Program-made: the position numbers and the translations under genes
The notes under the pieces: model-generated
Told to the model about the DNA's origin: nothing
Databases searched by the model: none
What the model saw: the letters and a program-made list of their open reading frames with translations, nothing else
NCBI GenBank assembly: GCA_023434365.1
Contig: JAEYSV010000018.1
Span: 62,001-126,000, forward strand
Direction of reading: 5' to 3'
DNA from: Bacillota bacterium
Lineage (GTDB): Bacteria; Bacillota; Clostridia; Lachnospirales; Lachnospiraceae
DNA: 64,000 bases
Part shown: piece by piece, positions 32,267-38,128 of the stretch
How the letters are laid out: every line of letters begins with the position of its first letter
How positions within the stretch are numbered: the first letter of the stretch is position 1

Positions 32267-32370
32267 AATTTTTGTGGTTAAATCTTGCAAATGGGGGGGA
32301 AAAGCTCTACAATTTGGTAATAGATAGTATATATAATTTTATGGAATACATATGCTTGGAGGTAGAGGAA

Positions 32371-32991
32371 ATGGATGAGAAAGCACTATATAAAATAAGC
32401 TACGGTTTATTTGTTTTATCAGCTAGAGAGGGAGAGAAGGACAATGGGTGTATCATTAATACGGTATCTCAGGTGACGGCGATACCCAATCGAATTAGTA
32501 TAACGATTGAAAAGAGTAATTATACACATGATATGATTATGAGGACAAGGAAGTTTAATGTATCGGTATTAAGCGAAAGCGCTAGTTTTGCGATGTTTGA
32601 GAGATTTGGTTTTCAATCGGGACGTAATGTAGACAAATTTGCAGGATTTATGAATGTAGAACGTAGTGAAAATGGTTTGCTTTATTTGACTGAGGGTACG
32701 AATGCCTATCTATCAGGCAAGGTAGAGGAGATTTTGGACTTAGATACTCATACTTTATTTATTGCTTCTCTGGAGGATATGCAGATTTTAAATGAGGTGC
32801 CATCAACGACTTATGCTTACTATCATGCTAATATCAAACCAAAACAAGAGAAAGTAGCTGTCTTAGAACCTGGGAAAACTGTTTGGCGTTGTACAATTTG
32901 TGGTTATGAATATGTTGGGGAGGAACTTCCCGAAGACTATATTTGTCCAATCTGTAAGCATCCGGCATCTGATTTTGAAAAAGTAAGCTAG
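32371..32991 (+). CDS. Flavin reductase-rubredoxin fusion (high-molecular-weight rubredoxin)
   Basis: The ATG at 32371 follows GGAGG and gives 206 residues; a start further upstream at 32272 would fall in sequence next to the transposase relic. Residues about 1-150 are a flavin-reductase-like FMN-binding domain (MDEKALYKISYGLFVLSARE, NTVSQVTAIPNRISI). The C-terminus is a rubredoxin with C-x2-C pairs in RCTICGYEYVGEELPEDYIC and CPICKHPASDFEKV. In Moorella the similar Hrb passes NADH electrons to a flavodiiron protein for NO or O2 reduction. No flavodiiron gene is nearby. It fits the Hcp/hemerythrin stress group. Confidence 0.93.
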   Translation: MDEKALYKISYGLFVLSAREGEKDNGCIINTVSQVTAIPNRISITIEKSNYTHDMIMRTRKFNVSVLSESASFAMFERFGFQSGRNVDKFAGFMNVERSENGLLYLTEGTNAYLSGKVEEILDLDTHTLFIASLEDMQILNEVPSTTYAYYHANIKPKQEKVAVLEPGKTVWRCTICGYEYVGEELPEDYICPICKHPASDFEKVS

Positions 32992-33009
32992 AATAAGAAG
33001 GGAGATTTC

Positions 33010-34047
33010 ATGAGAATAGCATTTTATGATACGAAACCTTATGATAGGGAGTGGTTTGATCGAAAGAAACCAGATTCCTATGAAATTATTTATCTTGAAA
33101 CAAAATTAACAGAGAGAACTGCAGTATTAGCGGAGGGATGTCAGGTAGTGATTGCTTTTGTCAATGATGTCATTAGCAAAGAAGTCATCCATATTCTATA
33201 TGACTGTGGTGTTAAGCTTATTGCACTTAGATGCGCAGGTTACAATAATGTTGACATGAAGGCTGCTTACCGTAAAATCCATGTGGTTAGGGTCCCTGCA
33301 TATTCTCCTTATTCTGTAGCGGAACATGCTATGGCCTTATTACTAAGTTTAAACAGAAAGATACATAAAGCATACAATAGAACAAGAGAGAATAACTTTA
33401 CACTTTCTGGACTTACTGGATTTGATTTGCATGGGAAAACAGTAGGAGTTGTAGGTACTGGAAAAATTGGAAAGGTGTTTATTGATATATGTCAGGGTTT
33501 TGGTATGAAGGTGATTGCTTATGATATCTATCCAGATAAGAATCTGGATGTAGACTACGTGTCTAAAGAGGAGCTTCTTAAGCAGAGTGATATTATCTCA
33601 TTACATTGTCCATTAACAGACCAGACGTTCCATTTTATTGAGGAAGAGAGTGTGGAGCAGTTAAAAGAAGGCGCCGTCATCATCAATACATCAAGAGGTG
33701 GGCTGATTAAAAAGGAAGCATTACTTCAAGGACTAAAGAGTAAGAAAATTGGTGCAGCAGGTCTTGATGTTTATGAAGAAGAAGCAGAGTACTTTTTTGA
33801 AGACTTTTCAAATGATATTATTGAAGATGATGTGCTTTCTTTATTGGTCTCCATGCCAAATGTCATTGTAACCTCTCATCAGGCCTTTTTGACAAAGGAC
33901 GCCCTGATGAGTATAGCGGATACAACTTATCAGAATATTAGAGATTATTTTGATGAAAAGCCTTTAATCAATGAAATTTGTTACTGTATGGATCAACCCC
34001 GAAGGCATGAAATTTGTGTAAAAGAAATTAAAGGGAGATGTTTTTAG
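33010..34047 (+). CDS. ldhA: D-lactate dehydrogenase (D-2-hydroxyacid dehydrogenase family)
   Basis: The 345-residue protein has the two-domain D-2-hydroxyacid dehydrogenase fold. Features are AYSPYSVAEHAMALLLSLNR, the NAD site VGVVGTGKIGK, catalytic Arg in INTSRGGLI, Glu in LDVYEEEA and His in VTSHQAFLTKDAL. FFEDFSNDII is typical of the fermentative LdhA group that reduces pyruvate to D-lactate. A C-terminal extension with two cysteines (NEICYCMDQPRRHEICVKEI) goes beyond the usual 330 residues. It is 18 bases after the rubredoxin gene and probably shares its transcript, tying lactate formation to the redox group. Confidence 0.9.
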   Translation: MRIAFYDTKPYDREWFDRKKPDSYEIIYLETKLTERTAVLAEGCQVVIAFVNDVISKEVIHILYDCGVKLIALRCAGYNNVDMKAAYRKIHVVRVPAYSPYSVAEHAMALLLSLNRKIHKAYNRTRENNFTLSGLTGFDLHGKTVGVVGTGKIGKVFIDICQGFGMKVIAYDIYPDKNLDVDYVSKEELLKQSDIISLHCPLTDQTFHFIEEESVEQLKEGAVIINTSRGGLIKKEALLQGLKSKKIGAAGLDVYEEEAEYFFEDFSNDIIEDDVLSLLVSMPNVIVTSHQAFLTKDALMSIADTTYQNIRDYFDEKPLINEICYCMDQPRRHEICVKEIKGRCF

Positions 34048-34076
34048 GTAACTAATTCTACAAGAAAATTATTCTT

Positions 34077-34125
34077 TTAGGAAATTGAGCTCTTAGGAAA
34101 TTGAGCTCTTAGGAAATTAATTCTC
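34077..34125. repeat. 16-base tandem repeat at the 3' end of a Crp/Fnr gene
   Basis: TTAGGAAATTGAGCTC occurs at 34077-34092 and 34093-34108, and a third, diverged copy begins at 34109 (TTAGGAAATTAATTCTC). The third copy is the stop codon and last residues of the minus-strand regulator, so the array seems to have grown out of the gene's end. Confidence 0.85.
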
Positions 34126-34786
34126 TAAGCTTTTCTTTATCAATGATTCGGATTGACCCTCGTGTTTGCTCAAGAATACCTTGAGATTGAAACACTTTTA
34201 GCATTCTAGATACGACTTCCCTAGCACTTCCTATATATCTGGCGATTTGTTCCTGGGTAAGGGAAAGGTTAGGGGAGTTTATTTTTGTCATTTCATCATG
34301 CAAAAAGATGGCAAGCCGTTTATCAAAACTCATAAAAAGAATCTGTTCCATTGCCCACATTACGTCAGAAAAGCGTTCCATGGTATTTTTGTAAGCAAAG
34401 TTTTCAACATAGACGTTCTGGTCACTGAGCTTAGCGAAAGCACCAATATTAATTAAATAAGCATCTGTATGGACTTCAGCGTCAATATGAACATCAAAGG
34501 TAATATTATTGAGTATGCAGGAAGCAGAAAAAACGCAAACGTCGCCTGGAGAGAGCCGGTATAAGGTGACTTCACGTCCATCTTCAGACAAGATATAGAT
34601 ACGTAGTCCTCCGCTCTTGATTAACAGAACACCCAGACATTCACTTTGCGAGTTGTGTAGATTATAGCCCTTTGGATAGGATACCTTAGTAATATTATCT
34701 AGTAGTAAATTTATTTCTGATTCGTTTAATTTATCCCAGAAAGTAAAATGTGATTTGATATAGGTTAATTCTTCGTTTTCAATCAT
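34109..34786 (-). CDS. Crp/Fnr-family transcriptional regulator, second copy
   Basis: A 225-residue protein with a cyclic-nucleotide-binding-like N-terminal domain (ILSEDGREVTLYRLSPGDVC around residues 60-80) and a C-terminal winged helix (LTQEQIARYIGSAREVVSRM). Cys pairs typical of oxygen-sensing FNR are absent, though single cysteines occur near residues 49, 84 and 89. It is convergent with the ldhA gene and divergent from the C_GCAxxG_C_C gene. With the regulator at 27271 it brackets the Hcp/hemerythrin/rubredoxin group. AGGAT precedes the ATG on the minus strand. Confidence 0.9.
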   Translation of the reverse strand: MIENEELTYIKSHFTFWDKLNESEINLLLDNITKVSYPKGYNLHNSQSECLGVLLIKSGGLRIYILSEDGREVTLYRLSPGDVCVFSASCILNNITFDVHIDAEVHTDAYLINIGAFAKLSDQNVYVENFAYKNTMERFSDVMWAMEQILFMSFDKRLAIFLHDEMTKINSPNLSLTQEQIARYIGSAREVVSRMLKVFQSQGILEQTRGSIRIIDKEKLRELIS

Positions 34787-34869
34787 AAAAATCCTCCAAT
34801 CAATACTATTATTATATCATAAGTAAGACAACATCAAAACCAATTACTAATAATTTATGAAAAATAGGA

Positions 34870-34897
34870 TTGACATATTTCTTGCGTTTGATAAAAT
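34870..34897 (+). promoter_or_regulatory. Promoter of the C_GCAxxG_C_C gene
   Basis: TTGACA (34870-34875) and TAAAAT (34892-34897) are 16 bases apart, 75 bases before the ATG. Confidence 0.65.
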
Positions 34898-34971
34898 TGG
34901 TAAAGAGCATATGCTTATATTCGATATAGTTGACTAGTAATTATTATTAAAAGGATTAAGGGGAAACAATT

Positions 34972-35448
34972 ATGGATACCGATCAAGAGATTCTTGAAAA
35001 AAACCATTCTGAGCTAGCGATGGCATATTTTAAGGAAGGCTACAATTGTTCACAATCTGTATTTATGGCATTTTGTGATGAATATGATATTGATTTTGAG
35101 ATGGCAGTAAAAATAAGTTCCTCTTTTGGTGGTGGTATGGGAAGGCTCAGGGAAGTATGTGGAGCTGTTTCTGGTATGTTTATGGTTGTTGGAATGATAT
35201 ATGGGTATACCGACCCAAGAAATCATATTGCTAAAACTGAGCATTACAAGAGGATTCAGTATCTTGCAAAGGAATTCGAAAAGGAGACTCATTCTATCAT
35301 TTGTCGGGAATTGTTAGGATTAAAAGAAGGTAAAGATAGTCCGATTCCGGAACTACGTAGTGCTGAGTATTATAAAAAGCGTCCTTGCATTGAACTTGTT
35401 GGGCTAGCGGCTGATATTTTAGATCGTTATATAGAGGAACATAGATAA
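34972..35448 (+). CDS. C_GCAxxG_C_C family putative redox protein
   Basis: The 158-residue protein shows the family pattern: FKEGYNCSQSVFMAFCDEYD near the start, FGGGMGRLREVCGAVSGMFM with the name-giving CGAxxG, then the later Cys in SIICRELLG and KRPCIELVGLAADIL. The conserved cysteines suggest a metal or redox site; a selenocysteine-like or iron-binding role has been proposed for relatives but is unproved. It has its own promoter (34870) and terminator (35449), and lies just upstream of the NifX-like group. Confidence 0.9.
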   Translation: MDTDQEILEKNHSELAMAYFKEGYNCSQSVFMAFCDEYDIDFEMAVKISSSFGGGMGRLREVCGAVSGMFMVVGMIYGYTDPRNHIAKTEHYKRIQYLAKEFEKETHSIICRELLGLKEGKDSPIPELRSAEYYKKRPCIELVGLAADILDRYIEEHR

Positions 35449-35497
35449 AAAAGTATCCACTGATATATTCATAGTATATCAGTGGATACTTTTTTAT
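35449..35497 (+). terminator. Intrinsic terminator
   Basis: AAGTATCCACTGATATA (35451-35467) pairs fully with TATATCAGTGGATACTT (35475-35491) over a 7-base loop; a T run follows. Confidence 0.92.
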
Positions 35498-35646
35498 CTC
35501 ATTAGTTTCAGCAGCAGTTAGGTCTAGACGGAGATAAAACCTCTGACAATATTTTTAGATTTGACATATACAAAATATAGGAGTAATATAATGATTAGCA
35601 TATGCCCAAAATAACTATACTAATATTATTCATAGGAGGTTACAGA

Positions 35647-35670
35647 ATGAAAATTGCAGTAGGTTATTAG
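35647..35670 (+). pseudogene. Truncated seven-codon ORF resembling the start of a NifX-like gene
   Basis: AGGAGG at about 35634-35639 precedes ATG at 35647, but the frame reads MKIAVGY and then TAG. Family members next door start with the same pattern (MRVAVASDG; others MKIAV-). It may be the broken start of a duplicated gene or, less likely, a tiny leader peptide controlling the gene at 35746. Confidence 0.5.
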
Positions 35671-35745
35671 TGTATAGAAAAGCGGAATATGAATATTCGA
35701 TTGTCTATGAATAAATATGAATATAACAGATTGGAGGATTTTTAT

Positions 35746-36102
35746 ATGAGAGTTGCAGTAGCGAGTGATGGAAGTAGAGTAAGTGGACATTTTGGACATT
35801 GTGAGGGGTTTACTCTTTATGATGTGACAGACACAGAAGTAATGAATCGAGTGTTTGTTGCAAATCCAGGGCATAGACCAGGGTATCTTCCGGTTTTCTT
35901 AAAAGGAAACGAGGTGGATGTGATTATCGCTGGTGGAATGGGCGAATCAGCTCAGCAGCTATTTGCCGAACAAGGCATTCAAGTGGTAGTTGGAGCGCAA
36001 GGAGTTGCAGATGAAGTGATTAAGCAATATTGCAAAGGAGAGTTAAAGTCAACCGGTAGTGTATGCAGAGAACATTCACATGAGGGTCATTGTAATGAAT
36101 AA
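35746..36102 (+). CDS. NifX/NifB-type dinitrogenase iron-molybdenum cofactor domain protein
   Basis: The start at 35746 follows TTGGAGGA and gives 118 residues; the longer in-frame ATG at 35689 lacks a ribosome site. The sequence is a single NifX-like domain: MRVAVASDGSRVSGHFGHCE, then VIIAGGMGESAQQLFAEQGI. A short His/Cys-rich tail (CREHSHEGHCNE) could bind metal. Such stand-alone proteins occur in many non-nitrogen-fixing anaerobes near DUF134 regulators and Mrp-type ATPases, so no nitrogenase role is implied. It lies 138 bases before the DUF134 gene. Confidence 0.92.
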   Translation: MRVAVASDGSRVSGHFGHCEGFTLYDVTDTEVMNRVFVANPGHRPGYLPVFLKGNEVDVIIAGGMGESAQQLFAEQGIQVVVGAQGVADEVIKQYCKGELKSTGSVCREHSHEGHCNE

Positions 36103-36239
36103 ATAATAATTGCTGGGGTAGGGGGATGGAAATGCATGGTTTTGTTGACTTTTACTACAAATAAGATATCATTATAATAACGATTAAAATTTTCTGACTT
36201 ATAGATAGATAAGAATAATAATATTTTGAGGAGTAAAAC

Positions 36240-36710
36240 ATGGCAAGACCTACAAAGTGGAGAAAAATTGAACATATTCCGGCAATTCCATATTTTGTAC
36301 CATCAGAAACAGAGAGAGAAGAGGTAGCGGAAAACATATTAAAGCTTGAGGAATTAGAAGCAATCCGTTTAAAGGATTTAGAAGGCCTTGAGCAGGGAGA
36401 ATGTGCAACCCGAATGGAAGTATCCAGACCGACATTCCAAAGAATTTTACTATCCGCGCGAGAAAAAGTTGCTGACAGTTTAATTCATGGAAAAATGATA
36501 CGGATTGAAGGTGGAAACTTTACTCGTAACATTTGTCCAATTCAGTGCTTAGATTGCGGTAAGGAATGGAAGGAAAGCTACGAAAACCTTGAAATGATTA
36601 AAAAGGGCCAGTATACTTGTCCTAGCTGTGGGTCCACTCGGTTTATCTGTCAGGATAACTGTAAGGGTATGTTTTGCAGGAGGAATTGTAGACGTCATGG
36701 TTTGGATTAA
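36240..36710 (+). CDS. DUF134 family DNA-binding regulator
   Basis: The 156-residue protein starts with the DUF134 signature (MARPTKWRKIEHIPAIPYFV) and has a sigma-70 region 4-like helix-turn-helix (LEELEAIRLKDLEGLEQGE then ATRMEVSRPTFQRIL). The C-terminus carries zinc-type C-x2-C pairs: CLDCGKEW, CPSCGS and a Cys-rich end (CKGMFCRRNCRRHG). DUF134 proteins commonly accompany NifX-like genes, as here. The tail extension beyond the usual length of about 100 residues may sense metal. GAGGAG precedes the ATG. Confidence 0.92.
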   Translation: MARPTKWRKIEHIPAIPYFVPSETEREEVAENILKLEELEAIRLKDLEGLEQGECATRMEVSRPTFQRILLSAREKVADSLIHGKMIRIEGGNFTRNICPIQCLDCGKEWKESYENLEMIKKGQYTCPSCGSTRFICQDNCKGMFCRRNCRRHGLD

Positions 36711-36746
36711 TTAATGTAATTGATAATAAATAATATGGCGGAATGG

Positions 36747-36796
36747 AAAAAGAGCAATATGATTGTTAATTAATAATAATCATATTGCTCTTTTGG
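36747..36796. terminator. Bidirectional intrinsic terminator
   Basis: AAAAGAGCAATATGATT (36748-36764) pairs with AATCATATTGCTCTTTT (36778-36794). A runs on the left and T runs on the right allow it to end both the DUF134 gene and the convergent permease pair. Confidence 0.9.
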
Positions 36797-36819
36797 TTTG
36801 TTCTTTTATTTTTAACTAC

Positions 36820-37356
36820 TTATTCTTCTTGTTGCGCTTTCTTATATAATATATCTACTTCTTTTTTGGATACTAGTTTTGAGAGGATAAAAGCAATCAC
36901 AATAATTCCAGGGATATCGATTAACAACCTGGTAATAGCAAATCTTTCTCCTAAGGCTGAGATTTCGAATAAGAACATCGGTATTTTTGTTGTTGACCAA
37001 GCTCCAATAAAGATTAAGATGTTCATCAGCGTTACGCCTTTTTTCATAAACACCGCAGCAACTGGAAATGCTCCATATAGTGGACCAGCTGCAGCAGAAC
37101 CGATAAAGATCGATAGCAAGATTCCTTTGATTCCAGAACCTTCTCCCATATACTTCACCATCATCTCTCTTGGTACCCAGACATCAAGCAGACCAAGAAG
37201 GATAAAGATTGGTGGAATGACAAGCAGCATTTCAAAAATTGAATTAAGAGTAATATTAAAAGCTTTTAACCCTAGCTCTTGATTAAATATAGTAAATAGA
37301 AGCATGGCTGTAAAAGTTATTATAAATACGCGATATCTTTTTATCAATTTTTTCAT
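36820..37356 (-). CDS. Permease half-protein B (DUF318/UPF0718-like)
   Basis: The ATG at 37356 gives 178 residues; longer readings on this frame run antisense-like through the upstream gene and are not credible. About five membrane segments are visible. The conserved FIGSAAAGPLYGAFPVAAVF and FIGAWSTTKIPMFLFEIS motifs, with the GxAxxGPLYGAFP pattern, match the predicted permease family that includes ArsP. Its start overlaps the stop of permease A in TAATG, so the two are translated together and may form one transporter from two halves. Substrate unknown. A short charged tail ends the protein. Confidence 0.85.
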   Translation of the reverse strand: MKKLIKRYRVFIITFTAMLLFTIFNQELGLKAFNITLNSIFEMLLVIPPIFILLGLLDVWVPREMMVKYMGEGSGIKGILLSIFIGSAAAGPLYGAFPVAAVFMKKGVTLMNILIFIGAWSTTKIPMFLFEISALGERFAITRLLIDIPGIIVIAFILSKLVSKKEVDILYKKAQQEE

Positions 37357-37835
37357 TATATCACCACCAATCCAATAATAAAGGCAACTAGAAAGGAAAA
37401 TAAAAATGCCAGTGTGTTTCGAAGTAATGTTAGTTTTTTGCCAAAGTATTTGATTTCTACTGGAATTGTTACAACCCCAACCATCATTAGAGTAGAGATA
37501 AAAGCAGCAATCTGAATATAACCGGCACCATTTTCTAATAATAGAGCAGCGGTTGGGAATGCAACAAACCCAGGAATCAATGTTATTGCACCAATCATCC
37601 CGGCCATAATTACACCAAACCAACCAGATTCGGCACCAATGATTTTAGAGATTGTTTCAGCATTTAATATGGCCAATAAAAATCCAACGAGAAATATCAC
37701 TACCAAAAATTCAGGCATAATATTTTCAAAGGATTTCCAAGCCTTTTTTAATGCCATTTTTGTTTTCTTTTTATCCTTCTGAAAAGATATTATTAATAAG
37801 ACAATAGCAAGACTATAAAAAATATACGAATCCAT
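37356..37835 (-). CDS. Permease half-protein A (DUF318/UPF0718-like)
   Basis: A 159-residue protein with about four to five membrane segments. The motif AITLIPGFVAFPTAALLLENG and the preceding GAESGWFGVIMAGMIGA mark the first half of the same permease family; TLMMVGVVTIPVEIKYFGKK parallels the second half's STTKIPMF segment. Such permeases usually occur as one polypeptide of about 320 residues, and 159 + 178 = 337 fits a natural split. It follows an AGGAGG site. The neighbouring DUF134 and NifX-like genes are convergent. Confidence 0.85.
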   Translation of the reverse strand: MDSYIFYSLAIVLLIISFQKDKKKTKMALKKAWKSFENIMPEFLVVIFLVGFLLAILNAETISKIIGAESGWFGVIMAGMIGAITLIPGFVAFPTAALLLENGAGYIQIAAFISTLMMVGVVTIPVEIKYFGKKLTLLRNTLAFLFSFLVAFIIGLVVI

Positions 37836-38128
37836 TATGAACCTCCTTGATATAAAATTGAGTTAAACCTATATAAAATGAATCGATAGTGAAGGGGATA
37901 GTAAAGAATGAAGACCTCTTACAATAAGAGAGATGATACCACTATCAACAATAAATATCAGTGACTAAATCACAGTAAATGAGGTTTATGTTAAAAAATT
38001 ATAATATCGTTTGACATGTAGGGCAGTTCAAATTAAAATGAGGTTATAATAGGTAATAAAATTAACTTGACAAAAGATAGTTATTATGATACTAACAGGC
38101 AGACAAAGCTTAATAGAGGACGATATGT
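37836..38128. other. Divergent intergenic region before the GGDEF/HD-GYP gene
   Basis: A 293-base AT-rich gap. TTGACA at 38069-38074 is followed after 17 bases by a weak TACTAA, the best candidate promoter for the receptor gene. A further TTGACA near 38012 has no partner at good spacing. TGTTAAAAAATTATAA near 37990 faintly resembles a Rex site but lacks the second TTAACA arm. Confidence 0.45.

Noticed and set aside
32272..32370. N-terminal extension of the flavin reductase-rubredoxin
   Set aside because: It has no homology to the family, adjoins the transposase relic and ends at a good ribosome site serving the ATG at 32371.
36785..37282. 165-codon plus-strand frame
   Set aside because: It is antisense to permease half B, whose membrane motifs are clear, and it begins inside the terminator.
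37989..38004. Rex-like site before the GGDEF/HD-GYP gene
   Set aside because: Only one arm matches (TGTTAA); the other reads TTATAA in AT-rich DNA, so chance is likely.
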